A stretch of DNA of 13,423 nucleotides from Muribaculaceae bacterium (GCA_009775195.1 VSPF01000081.1:1-13423); one strand, 5' to 3'. Counted from the stretch's first letter, positions 1 through 7,970 are shown. Notes: generated from the letters alone by a model not told the origin. Program-made: numbers and translations.

Positions 1-1
1 C

Positions 2-307
2 TCGTTGCTCCCCCCCTCCCGCCCCCCTCACTCCTTCCTTCTCCCCTGCCGGGCCTATGTCGACCTCTATAGGCAGCAGAACGCCATATACCGCGTCGAC
101 ATCTGCTCGGCTGCACCGATGGGCGAGCGCGAACGCGCACGTCTCGAGCAAATAATAGCGAAACACGTCGGCGAGGGTACTATTGAGTACAATTATACTA
201 CCGACCCCTCGCTAATCGGCGGCTTTACCGTAACGGTAAACTCCGAGCGTCTCGACGCCTCTGTCAGCAGCCAACTCAAACAACTCCGCCTCAAGCTCGT
301 AAACTGA
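2..307 (+). CDS. atpH: ATP synthase F1 subunit delta (OSCP), C-terminal part, 5'-truncated
   Basis: This is the C-terminal part of the delta subunit, the peripheral-stalk protein that ties the F1 head to the b-subunit stator of the F-type ATP synthase at the cytoplasmic face of the inner membrane. The reading frame is open to the window edge, so the true start lies upstream; a TTG at position 5 is not a credible start. The family signature is the end of the protein: 'DPSLIGGFTVTV' followed by 'LDASVSSQLKQLRLKL', matching the GGF-V-V...DxSV-xxxL-xxL pattern of delta/OSCP C-termini. 'CRAYVDLYRQQN' fits the helix before it. The first 50 or so bases are almost pure pyrimidine and encode a Pro-rich stretch that does not look like a delta helix, so that part may be unreliable. 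It lies 51 nt before atpA, consistent with a delta-alpha-gamma operon. Confidence 0.88.
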   Translation, partial: SLLPPSRPPHSFLLPCRAYVDLYRQQNAIYRVDICSAAPMGERERARLEQIIAKHVGEGTIEYNYTTDPSLIGGFTVTVNSERLDASVSSQLKQLRLKLVN

Positions 308-358
308 TAGCGGAGCCTTACCTTATCTAACAACACAACAGCAAGTTATCCGCATACA

Positions 359-1933
359 ATGATTAATCCCAGCGAGATATCCCAAGTATTGAAACAAGAG
401 CTCGAAAACATCAACTCTAAGATAACTTTCGAGGAAGTAGGCACCGTGCTCGACGTGGGCGACGGTGTGGCTCATGTCTATGGCCTCGACAATGTGGGTG
501 CCAACGAGCTTGTAGAATTCGAAAACGGCGTAAAGGGCGTAGCCATGAACCTCGAGGAGAGCAACGTGGGCGTCATCCTGCTCAACAACGTCAACGAGGT
601 GGCCGAGAACATGACCGTGCGCCGCACCGGCCAGATTGCTTCGATACCCGTAGGCGAAGGCTTGCTGGGACGTGTCATCAACATCCTCGGCGAACCCATC
701 GACGGTAACGGCCCCATCAGCGGCGACCTCATCCGCCTGCCGCTCGAGCGCAAGGCCCCCGGCGTGATTTACCGCCAGCCCGTGAAGCAGCCGCTCCAGA
801 CCGGCCTCAAGGCCATCGACTCGATGGTGCCAATTGGCCGTGGCCAGCGCGAGCTGATTATCGGCGACCGTCAGATTGGCAAGACCGCCATCGCCATCGA
901 CACAATCATCAACCAGCGCAAGGGCTACGAAGAAGGCAAGCCCGTATATTGCATCTATGTGGCAATCGGCCAGAAAGCCTCGTCGATTGCCTCGATAGTC
1001 AACACGCTCCGCGAGCACGGCGCACTCGACTACACCGTCGTTGTTGCCGCCACCGCCTCCGAATCGGCCGCAATGCGCTATTTCGCACCCTTTGCCGGCG
1101 TTGCTATTGGCGAGTATTTCCGCGACACTGGCCGCGACGCCCTGATTGTATACGACGACCTGTCGAAACAGGCCGTTGCCTATCGCGAGGTATCGCTTAT
1201 CCTCAAGCGCCCCTCGGGCCGCGAGGCATACCCGGGCGATATCTTCTACCTCCACTCGCGCCTGCTCGAACGTGCCGCTAAGATTATCGACAATCAGGAA
1301 GTGGCATCGCAGATGAACGACCTCCCCGAGGCCCTCAAACCCATCATGAAGGCCGGCGGTTCGCTTACCGCCCTCCCCATCATCGAGACCCAGGCAGGCG
1401 ACGTGTCGGCATATATTCCTACCAACGTAATCTCGATTACCGACGGCCAGATATTCCTTGAGACCGCTCTCTTCAACCGAGGCATACGCCCGGCTATCAA
1501 CGTAGGTATCTCGGTATCGCGTGTCGGTGGCTCGGCCCAGGTAAAGGCGATGAAGAAAGTCGCCGGTACCCTCAAAATCGACCAGGCACAGTTCCGCGAA
1601 CTCGAGGCATTTACAAAATTCGGCGGCGACATGGATGCCGTCACTGCCCGCGTCATCGACAAGGGCCGCAAGAACGAGCGCCTGCTCATACAGCCCCAGT
1701 ACCACCCCATGCCTGTCGAAGACGAAATCGCAGTCATATATTGTGGTGTGAACGGCCTGCTCGAAAACGTGCCAATCGACAAGGTTGCAGAGTTCGAGAA
1801 GCAGTTCCTGCAGCTCATGCACGCAAAATATCCCGAAGACATGGCGGCCCTCGCCAAAGGCGCGTTGTCGGACGATACCGCCGACAAGCTCAAACTTGCC
1901 GCCGCCGACGTGGCTGCCCGTTTCCGTGGTTGA
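359..1933 (+). CDS. atpA: ATP synthase F1 subunit alpha
   Basis: This is the full-length alpha subunit (524 aa; E. coli has 513), which forms the non-catalytic nucleotide sites of the alpha3-beta3 hexamer and supplies the arginine finger to the catalytic sites. The start 'MINPSEISQVLKQELENI' aligns with the family N-terminus, supporting the ATG at 359. The beta-barrel domain spans roughly residues 25-95. The P-loop is GDRQIGKT at 169-176, with Ile173 where E. coli has Thr; this is an 'x' position of the Walker motif. The ATPase alpha/beta signature PAINVGISVS lies at 378-387, followed by arginine finger R388. A short insertion relative to E. coli occurs around 310-332 ('DNQEVASQMNDLPEALKP'), before 'GGSLTALPIIETQ'. 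The C-terminal helical domain is intact, ending in RFRG. It is followed 33 nt later by atpG. Identity is clear. Confidence 0.99.
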   Translation: MINPSEISQVLKQELENINSKITFEEVGTVLDVGDGVAHVYGLDNVGANELVEFENGVKGVAMNLEESNVGVILLNNVNEVAENMTVRRTGQIASIPVGEGLLGRVINILGEPIDGNGPISGDLIRLPLERKAPGVIYRQPVKQPLQTGLKAIDSMVPIGRGQRELIIGDRQIGKTAIAIDTIINQRKGYEEGKPVYCIYVAIGQKASSIASIVNTLREHGALDYTVVVAATASESAAMRYFAPFAGVAIGEYFRDTGRDALIVYDDLSKQAVAYREVSLILKRPSGREAYPGDIFYLHSRLLERAAKIIDNQEVASQMNDLPEALKPIMKAGGSLTALPIIETQAGDVSAYIPTNVISITDGQIFLETALFNRGIRPAINVGISVSRVGGSAQVKAMKKVAGTLKIDQAQFRELEAFTKFGGDMDAVTARVIDKGRKNERLLIQPQYHPMPVEDEIAVIYCGVNGLLENVPIDKVAEFEKQFLQLMHAKYPEDMAALAKGALSDDTADKLKLAAADVAARFRG

Positions 1934-1966
1934 ACATTATAAGCAGATTAAACCGATAATAAACCA

Positions 1967-2857
1967 ATGGCAACATTACGTGAACTTAAGGGACGCATAG
2001 GGTCGGTAGGCTCGTCAGAGAAAATTACCGGCGCTATGAAAATGATATCGTCGGCCAAGATGCATAAGGCCGAGGGTATACTGCGCCGCCTGTCGCCCTT
2101 CCGCGACTGTGTGCAGGGCATTATCGGCAATTTGCTCAGCAGCGACGCCGTCGTAAGTTCGCCCCTTACCGAAGAGCGCCAGGCCGTGAAGCATGTCACG
2201 GTCGTAGCCTTCGGCAGCGACGACGGACTATGCGGCGCATACAATGTGAATATATTCAAGGGGCTGCTTTCTACAATCGCCCGTCTGCGTCAGGAGTGTG
2301 GCGACGATGTCGCCATCGACCTCGTGCCGGTGGGCAAGAAACTTGCCAAGTCAGTTGTCAAACTCGCTGCGTCTGACCCGCGCCTGACCTGCACTGAAAT
2401 CGCCGGTGTCGACTCGAAGAGCGACGGCGAGGCCGTAAAAAGTTTTGCAGAGACATTCCAGACGCGCTTCCTCGACGGCGATACCGACCGTGTCGAACTG
2501 CTCTATGTGCATTTCTTCTCAGCCGGTCGTCAGCGGCTGGTCGATGACGGCTATCTGCCCATCAGTGCCTCAAAGCTCAACACCCAGGGTAACGCCGGGG
2601 GCCGACCGTATCTCTTCGAGCCCGATGCTGCCACGATATTCCGCACGGTGCTTCCGATGTTCCTGCTGTCGCAGATGCAGGAGGCTTTCGCCCAGAACCG
2701 TGCCAGCGAACAGGCGGCGCGCGTGATGGCCATGCAGAGTGCCAACGACAATGCCCAGAAGCTGCTCGAACAGTTGCAGCTCGAGTATAACAAGCTGCGC
2801 CAGCAGAGCATCACCACCGAGCTACTCGACATAGTGGGCGGACAACGCAGAGACTGA
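1967..2857 (+). CDS. atpG: ATP synthase F1 subunit gamma
   Basis: This is the gamma subunit (296 aa; E. coli has 287), the central rotor shaft that couples c-ring rotation to catalysis in alpha3-beta3. The N-terminal helix carries 'KITGAMKMISSAKM' (about 19-32), equivalent to the canonical ITKAMxMVxxxKM motif. 'GSDDGLCGAYN' (about 83-93) corresponds to the family's SDRGLCGxxN, and 'PYLFEPD' occurs in the Rossmann-like domain. The C-terminal helix 'ASEQAARVMAMQSANDNA' and 'SITTELLDIVGG' match the gamma signature, with Gly-Gly where most members have Gly-Ala. The ATG at 1967 gives the standard 'MATLRELKGRIGSV' start. It is the last atp gene here. In Bacteroidetes, beta and epsilon usually lie at the start of the operon, so their absence downstream is expected. 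The next gene, nuoI, starts only 67 nt later. Confidence 0.97.
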   Translation: MATLRELKGRIGSVGSSEKITGAMKMISSAKMHKAEGILRRLSPFRDCVQGIIGNLLSSDAVVSSPLTEERQAVKHVTVVAFGSDDGLCGAYNVNIFKGLLSTIARLRQECGDDVAIDLVPVGKKLAKSVVKLAASDPRLTCTEIAGVDSKSDGEAVKSFAETFQTRFLDGDTDRVELLYVHFFSAGRQRLVDDGYLPISASKLNTQGNAGGRPYLFEPDAATIFRTVLPMFLLSQMQEAFAQNRASEQAARVMAMQSANDNAQKLLEQLQLEYNKLRQQSITTELLDIVGGQRRD

Positions 2858-2924
2858 CAATTTAAGAACTTAGTAAATCGTAAGATTTAAATAAAATATA
2901 GTAAACCAACAAGACCTCATATCA

Positions 2925-3512
2925 ATGGGTAGTGTATCAGAATACTTTTCATCGTTAGGCTCCGGCATCCTGAGCCTTCTAAAAGGCATGAAGGTGACCG
3001 GCAAAGAGTTCGTGACGCCGAAAATCACCGAGTGCTATCCCGAGAACCGCACCGAGCACAAGTGGCCAGAGCGTTTCCGCGCACAGTTGAAATTTGTCTA
3101 CGACGCCGAGGGCAACCACAAGTGCATTGCCTGTGGTAACTGCGAACGCAACTGCCCCAACGGCACAATAGCCATCGAGTCGAAAATGGTGACCACCATG
3201 CAGGGCACAAAGAAGAAAAAACTTGTCAAGTACAACTACGACCTTGGCAGTTGCACCTTCTGCCAGCTCTGCGTCACCAACTGCCCCACCGGCGCGATAG
3301 AGTTTGACAACGACTTCGAGCAGGCAGTGTTCACGCGCTCTAAGCTCGTCAAGCAGCTCAACTATCTCCCCGAGAAAGAAGAGCCGGAACCCACACCCGA
3401 GCAGCTTGCCAAAATCGAGGCCGAGCGCCAGGCCAAGATTGCCGAGGCAAAGGCTAAGGCAGCCGCCGCAAAGGCAGCCGCTGCCCCCGACAAAACAGAG
3501 GAAAATAAATAA
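2925..3512 (+). CDS. nuoI: NADH-quinone oxidoreductase subunit I (2x[4Fe-4S], TYKY/PSST-arm electron carrier)
   Basis: NuoI carries clusters N6a and N6b in the peripheral arm of complex I and passes electrons towards NuoB and quinone. Two ferredoxin-type motifs are complete: CIACGNCERNCP (C67, C70, C73, C77) and CTFCQLCVTNCP (C110, C113, C116, C120). An amphipathic N-terminal helix (about 5-28) and 'TECYPENR' (36-42) are typical of Bacteroidetes NuoI. From about residue 150 there is a roughly 45-residue tail rich in Glu, Lys and Ala ('AKIAEAKAKAAAAKAAAA'), probably helical and apparently absent from E. coli NuoI. The ATG at 2925 is preceded by an AT-rich leader without a clear Shine-Dalgarno, normal for this phylum. 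nuoJ follows after 6 nt. Unusually, the upstream neighbour is atpG rather than nuoH. Confidence 0.96.
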   Translation: MGSVSEYFSSLGSGILSLLKGMKVTGKEFVTPKITECYPENRTEHKWPERFRAQLKFVYDAEGNHKCIACGNCERNCPNGTIAIESKMVTTMQGTKKKKLVKYNYDLGSCTFCQLCVTNCPTGAIEFDNDFEQAVFTRSKLVKQLNYLPEKEEPEPTPEQLAKIEAERQAKIAEAKAKAAAAKAAAAPDKTEENK

Positions 3513-3518
3513 ACCGAT

Positions 3519-4034
3519 ATGGAATCAGTAGGAAGTATAATCTTGTATTTTATCGTCGCTTTGTCGATGATAGTCTTCTCAGTGATGGCCGTCACCACGC
3601 GCAAGATTTTGCGCGCTGCCACCTACCTGCTGTTCACCCTTTTTGCCGCCGCCGTGGTTTACTTCATGCTCGACTACGAGTTCCTCGGTGCAGTGCAGAT
3701 TGCGGTGTACGCCGGCGGTATCGTGGTGCTGTTTGTGTTTGCCATCCTTCTTACGAGCAAACCGGGAGACAATACCGAGCGCCTCACATCTAAGTCGCGT
3801 TTCCTCGGCGCCATAGCCGCCGTGGCCACCCTGCTTATCGCGGGTTATGCGCTGGTGAGCCGCTGCTGCATGGCATTTGCCTCCAAACCGGCGATGGACG
3901 CCCCCGACATGCAACAGGTCGGCACTGCGCTCCTCGGCTCGGGTCATGGTCAGTATCTGCTGCCTTTCGAGGCTGTCAGCGTGCTGTTGCTCGCATGTAT
4001 AATCGGCGGCGTTGTCGTTGCCCGCAAACGTTGA
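3519..4034 (+). CDS. nuoJ: NADH-quinone oxidoreductase subunit J
   Basis: NuoJ (171 aa; ND6 homologue) is a membrane subunit of complex I thought to help transmit the quinone-site conformational change to the antiporter-like subunits. Hydrophobic segments lie at about 6-25, 33-50, 55-78, 96-114 and 148-167, giving the expected five transmembrane helices. The helix-3 hallmark 'EFLGAVQIAVYAGGIVVLFV' begins at residue 54 and includes the conserved Tyr-Ala-Gly-Gly region of the pi-bulge (Y64-G67). The end 'LLPFEAVSVLLLACIIGG' is also typical. The gene is 6 nt after nuoI and ends 4 nt before the ATG of nuoK, so translational coupling is likely. Confidence 0.95.
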   Translation: MESVGSIILYFIVALSMIVFSVMAVTTRKILRAATYLLFTLFAAAVVYFMLDYEFLGAVQIAVYAGGIVVLFVFAILLTSKPGDNTERLTSKSRFLGAIAAVATLLIAGYALVSRCCMAFASKPAMDAPDMQQVGTALLGSGHGQYLLPFEAVSVLLLACIIGGVVVARKR

Positions 4035-4038
4035 TACT

Positions 4039-4350
4039 ATGGAAATTACAGCTATATATTACCTCGTTCCGGCACTGGTGATGTTCTGCTGCGGCGTGTA
4101 TGGTTTCATCACCCGCAAGAATATGATTGCCATGCTCATATCGCTGGAGCTTATGCTCAATGCCGTCGATATCAACTTCGTGGTGTTTAACCGCTTCCTC
4201 TACCCCGAGCAGATGGAGGGTATGTTCTTCACCCTCTTCGCTATCGCTATCGCGGCAGCAGAGACTGCGCTTGCCATCGCTATTATCATCAACATTTTCA
4301 GGGCCGCAAAGAATATCGACGTGCGCTCTCTTAACGAAATGAAATTTTAA
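4039..4350 (+). CDS. nuoK: NADH-quinone oxidoreductase subunit K
   Basis: NuoK (103 aa; ND4L homologue) is a three-helix membrane subunit contributing to the hydrophilic axis of complex I. I chose the ATG at 4039, 4 nt after the nuoJ stop, over a TTG at 4012 that would overlap nuoJ by 23 nt. This start gives 'MEITAIYYLVPALVMF', matching the family N-terminus and the usual length of about 100 residues. The two conserved membrane glutamates are present: E37 in 'SLELMLNAV' (helix 2) and E75 in 'IAAAETALAIAI' (helix 3), equivalent to E36 and E72 of E. coli. nuoL begins 6 nt downstream. Confidence 0.95.
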   Translation: MEITAIYYLVPALVMFCCGVYGFITRKNMIAMLISLELMLNAVDINFVVFNRFLYPEQMEGMFFTLFAIAIAAAETALAIAIIINIFRAAKNIDVRSLNEMKF

Positions 4351-4356
4351 AGCACT

Positions 4357-6387
4357 ATGGACGTTACGATTCCTATCCTGATACTGGCCATACCGCTGTT
4401 TATGTTTGTCTTCCTCGGCCTGCTGGGCATGAAGATGACACACAAGGTGGCCGGTATCCTCGGCACTTGCGGCATGGGCACCGTCCTGGTGCTGGCCTAC
4501 TATACGGCTTTTCAGTATTTCTTCTCCGGTGCCGATATCTTTATCAACAGTGCCGGCGAACGCCTGCAATACCTCGTCTTCGACCAGACCTGGCTGCAGT
4601 TTACCGACACGCTGGTTATCAAGCTGGGTTTCCTGCTTGACCCGATTTCGGCCATGATGCTGGTAGTGATTACCACCATATCATTTATGGTGCATCTCTA
4701 CAGCCTCGGCTACATGCGCGACCACCACGGTGTGTACGAGCACGGCTTCCAGCGTTTCTACGCCTTCCTGTCGCTCTTCAGCTTCTCGATGCTCGGCCTT
4801 GTCGTGGCCCCCAACATTTTCCAGATGTATATCTTCTGGGAGCTTGTGGGTGCCTCGTCATACCTGCTCATCGGTTTCTACTATACAAAACCGAGCGCGG
4901 TGTCGGCTTCGAAGAAGGCATTTATTGTTACCCGTTTTGCCGACCTCGGCTTCTTAATCGGCATCCTGACCCTGTCGTGGTATACCGGCACATTCAACTT
5001 CACCGAGCTTACCTCGATACCCGTCGAAGGCATGGCCGGTGTAAGCCAGGTCAACCTCGGCACGGCCGAATATATCCGTGGCATCTTCGCCAATAGCGCC
5101 GCTCCTACATTTATGGGTGCTTCGGTGCTGACATGGGCCCTCGTCCTCATCTTTATGGGCGGCATGGGTAAGTCGGCAATGATGCCTCTCCACATTTGGC
5201 TTCCCGACGCTATGGAAGGCCCGACACCTGTGTCGGCCCTCATCCACGCCGCTACCATGGTCGTTGCCGGTGTTTACCTGGTTGCCCGACTCTTCCCCCT
5301 ATACCTGATGGAAGAGGCCGCGCTCAACATCATCGTAGTTGTCGGTGCGATTACAGCCTTCTACGCCGCCATGGTTGCCTGCACGCAGCTTGACATCAAG
5401 CGTGTGCTTGCCTTCTCGACAATCTCGCAGATTGCCTTCATGATGGTGTCGCTCGGCGTTGCACGTCCTGAGTTCCACCATGGTCTCGGCTACATGGCCT
5501 CGATGTTCCACCTCTTTACACACGCCATGTTCAAGGCGCTCCTCTTCCTCTGCGCCGGCGCAATTATCCACGCTATCGGTTCGAACAACTACACCGAGAT
5601 GCACGGCTTGCGCAAATACATGCCCGTGACCCACATCGCATTCCTGATAGGCTGTCTCGCCATTGCCGGTATCATACCGTTCGCAGGCTTCTTCTCTAAG
5701 GACGAAATCCTCACCGCCTGCTTCGGTCACTCGATTTTCTGGTATATCTGGATGTCGGCTGTCGCCGGTCTGACCGCCTTCTACATGTTCCGTCTCTACT
5801 ATCTCATCTTCTGGTGGAAAGAGCACAAGACACCGCAAGGTCACCACGAGCCTCACGACCAGGCCTGGACGATGACCCTGCCGCTGGTAATCCTTGCCGC
5901 CGTGTCGTGCGTGGCCGGTTTCGTTCCCTTCGGCAACCTCGTTACCTGGAACGGTCATCCCATGTTTGAGCATGTCGACTTCTTTACCAACCTCAAGGCT
6001 CTTGACTGGAGCGTGGCATCAATCAGCCTTATTGTCGCCCTGGTGGCCATCGGCCTTGCCACGGTGATGTACCGCAAGGAAAACAGTCTCCCCGAGAAGT
6101 TCCGCAACGCCGTGCCGGCCCTGTGGACATGGTGCTACCACCGCTTCTACTTCGACGAACTGTATATGTTTATCACCCACCGCATCATCTTTGGCTGTGT
6201 CTGCCGCCCCTTGGCATGGTTCGACCGCCATATCATCGACGGTACGATGGACTCTTTCGCCACCATTACCAACAAGGCTTCCGAGGCTATCAAGCCCCTG
6301 CAGTCGGGCCAAATACAGATGTACGTGTGGTACTATCTGTTCGGTGCCCTCGCTCTTGGCGGTATCACAGTCCTTTGCTTAATCTAA
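4357..6387 (+). CDS. nuoL: NADH-quinone oxidoreductase subunit L (antiporter-like, distal proton channel)
   Basis: NuoL (676 aa; ND5 homologue) is the distal antiporter-like subunit of complex I and carries the long lateral helix along the membrane arm. The pump residues are intact: E162 in 'IFWELVGASSYLLIGFYY' (helix 5), K272 in 'GMGKSAMMPLHIWLPDAMEG' (helix 7), K349 in 'DIKRVLAFSTISQ', and K448 in 'FAGFFSKDEIL' (helix 12). They correspond to E144, K229, K342 and K399 of E. coli. 'AMEGPTPVSALIHAATMV' is the quinone-oxidoreductase/Mrp signature region. The C-terminal section (about 600-676), with 'HRFYFDELY' and a final hydrophobic helix, fits the lateral helix and terminal anchor. It starts 6 nt after nuoK, and nuoM follows after 36 nt. 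Length and motifs are complete. Confidence 0.98.
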   Translation: MDVTIPILILAIPLFMFVFLGLLGMKMTHKVAGILGTCGMGTVLVLAYYTAFQYFFSGADIFINSAGERLQYLVFDQTWLQFTDTLVIKLGFLLDPISAMMLVVITTISFMVHLYSLGYMRDHHGVYEHGFQRFYAFLSLFSFSMLGLVVAPNIFQMYIFWELVGASSYLLIGFYYTKPSAVSASKKAFIVTRFADLGFLIGILTLSWYTGTFNFTELTSIPVEGMAGVSQVNLGTAEYIRGIFANSAAPTFMGASVLTWALVLIFMGGMGKSAMMPLHIWLPDAMEGPTPVSALIHAATMVVAGVYLVARLFPLYLMEEAALNIIVVVGAITAFYAAMVACTQLDIKRVLAFSTISQIAFMMVSLGVARPEFHHGLGYMASMFHLFTHAMFKALLFLCAGAIIHAIGSNNYTEMHGLRKYMPVTHIAFLIGCLAIAGIIPFAGFFSKDEILTACFGHSIFWYIWMSAVAGLTAFYMFRLYYLIFWWKEHKTPQGHHEPHDQAWTMTLPLVILAAVSCVAGFVPFGNLVTWNGHPMFEHVDFFTNLKALDWSVASISLIVALVAIGLATVMYRKENSLPEKFRNAVPALWTWCYHRFYFDELYMFITHRIIFGCVCRPLAWFDRHIIDGTMDSFATITNKASEAIKPLQSGQIQMYVWYYLFGALALGGITVLCLI

Positions 6388-6423
6388 CATGACGGTGCAA
6401 ACACATAAAAATCAGTAATTACG

Positions 6424-7950
6424 ATGTTTTCCAATATATTAATCTACTTTGTTGTAATACCGGTACTCATGCTTGCCGGGCTGGGTCTCTGCCGCAACAT
6501 CAAGCAGATACGCGCCGTTGCAGTCACCGGGTCGCTGGCCCTGCTAGCCCTGTCGGTTTACGTACTGGTGGAATACCTGGCCATACGTGCCGCCGGTAAT
6601 ACCGAGCCCATGCTCTTTACCGGCTCGTGGTCGTGGTTCGAACCCCTGCATATCAACCTCGCCGTCGGTGTCGACGGCATTTCGATAGCCATGCTCATCC
6701 TGTCGTCGATTATCGTCTTCGCCGGCTCTTTCGCCTCGTGGACGATACCCCAGCCCAAGGAATTCTTCCTCTGGCTCATCCTGCTCTCGACGGGTGTGTT
6801 CGGCTTCTTTATCTCGGTCGACCTCTTCACCATGTTTATGTTCTACGAGGTCGCCCTTATCCCGATGTACCTCCTCATCGGCGTTTGGGGTTCGGGCCGT
6901 AAGAACTACTCGGCCATGAAGCTGACCCTTATGCTCATGGGCGGTTCGGCCTTCCTGATGCTCGGCCTCATCGGCATATACTACCACTCGGCTCCCGAAG
7001 GCCAGCAGTTGACATGGAACATTCTCGAGATTTCGCGCTACGACGCCATCCCTCACGGCTGGCAGCAGTTCCTCTTCCCGATGACCTTTGTCGGTTTCGG
7101 CGTGCTCGGTGCCATGTTCCCCTTCCACACATGGAGCCCCGACGGTCACGCCTCGGCCCCCACGGCTGTGTCGATGCTCCACGCCGGCGTGCTTATGAAG
7201 CTCGGTGGTTACGGCTGCTTCCGCGTGGCTATCTACCTGATGCCCTTCGCCGCTAAGGAACTTTCGTTCATCTTCCTTATCCTGACTGGTATCTCGGTTG
7301 TCTACGGTGCCTTCTGCGCCTGCGTCAAGACCGACCTCAAATATATCAATGCCTACTCGTCGGTGTCGCACTGCGGCCTGGTGCTGTTCGCAATCCTGAT
7401 GCTCAACTCTACGGCCATGACCGGTGCGATTATGCAGATGCTTTCGCACGGTCTTATGACGGCTCTCTTCTTCGCACTTATTGGTATGATTTACGGTCGT
7501 ACACACACACGCGAAATCACCCAGATGGGCGGCATGATGCAGATTATGCCTTACCTGTCGGTATGCTACGTAATTGCCGGTATGGCATCGCTCGGTCTCC
7601 CCGGCCTTAGCGGTTTCGTTGCCGAAATGACCATCTTCGTCGGTTCGTTCAAGGCCGGTATGGCCGAATACCTCGCCGGTGCAGGTTCGCTCAAGCTCGT
7701 CTTCACCATCATCGCCTGCTGCTCGATTGTCATCACGGCAGTCTATATCCTGCGCGTGGTAGGCAAACTTCTCTTCGGCCCGGTATACGACGACCATCAC
7801 CGCACACTTACCGACGCCACATGGTGGGAACGCCTATCGACCGCCACGCTGATTATCTGCGTAGCAGCTATCGGTTGCTTCCCCAACTTCTTCAATAATC
7901 TGATAAATACGACCTTCACGCCCGAGATTTTCCGCGTGCTCGGTATGTAA
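6424..7950 (+). CDS. nuoM: NADH-quinone oxidoreductase subunit M (antiporter-like), with Leu at the TM7 lysine position
   Basis: NuoM (508 aa; ND4 homologue) is the middle antiporter-like pump subunit. E142 in 'MFMFYEVALIPMYLLIGVWG' (helix 5), K259 in 'AGVLMKLGGYG' (helix 8), K306 in 'DLKYINAYSSVSH' and E401 in 'GLSGFVAEMTIF' (helix 12) match E144, K265, the helix-10 lysine and E407 of E. coli. The helix-7 lysine (E. coli K234, in 'AVKMPVVPLH') is not there: the segment reads 'GFGVLGAMFPFHTWSPDGH', placing L228 at that position. The constant offset of 6 residues to K265 and E407 supports this alignment. No other charged residue lies in helix 7 except H235 at its end. The rest is full length with no frameshift sign, so this looks like a real variant and possibly a lineage trait. 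nuoN follows after 20 nt. Confidence 0.97.
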   Translation: MFSNILIYFVVIPVLMLAGLGLCRNIKQIRAVAVTGSLALLALSVYVLVEYLAIRAAGNTEPMLFTGSWSWFEPLHINLAVGVDGISIAMLILSSIIVFAGSFASWTIPQPKEFFLWLILLSTGVFGFFISVDLFTMFMFYEVALIPMYLLIGVWGSGRKNYSAMKLTLMLMGGSAFLMLGLIGIYYHSAPEGQQLTWNILEISRYDAIPHGWQQFLFPMTFVGFGVLGAMFPFHTWSPDGHASAPTAVSMLHAGVLMKLGGYGCFRVAIYLMPFAAKELSFIFLILTGISVVYGAFCACVKTDLKYINAYSSVSHCGLVLFAILMLNSTAMTGAIMQMLSHGLMTALFFALIGMIYGRTHTREITQMGGMMQIMPYLSVCYVIAGMASLGLPGLSGFVAEMTIFVGSFKAGMAEYLAGAGSLKLVFTIIACCSIVITAVYILRVVGKLLFGPVYDDHHRTLTDATWWERLSTATLIICVAAIGCFPNFFNNLINTTFTPEIFRVLGM

Positions 7951-7970
7951 ACCCCTCAGTATAAATTGCA

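Noticed and set aside
865..888. Ile173 in the AtpA P-loop (GDRQIGKT instead of GDRQTGKT) as a possible functional change
   Set aside because: The position is a variable 'x' in GxxxxGK[TS], and the alpha site is non-catalytic. The Gly-Lys-Thr core is intact.
323..1822. 499-codon open frame on the minus strand across atpA
   Set aside because: It is the antisense shadow of atpA, whose family match is unambiguous. The translation has no domain-like pattern and arises from biased codon use.
2858..2924. Promoter for nuoI in the atpG-nuoI gap
   Set aside because: The stretch is AT-rich, but I find no TAnnTTTG match and no TTTG at a suitable distance. 'TAAGATTT' is too poor a match to annotate.
4012..4038. 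Longer nuoK starting at TTG 4012 with nine extra residues
   Set aside because: It would overlap the end of nuoJ, and the extra residues are not family-like. The ATG at 4039 gives the usual 103-residue protein directly after the nuoJ stop.
6544..7800. 418-codon minus-strand open frame across nuoM (and a similar 382-codon frame at 8364-9512 across nuoN)
   Set aside because: The translations are His/Glu/Asp-rich and low in hydrophobic blocks, typical of the antisense of membrane-protein genes. The + strand genes are full length with conserved motifs.
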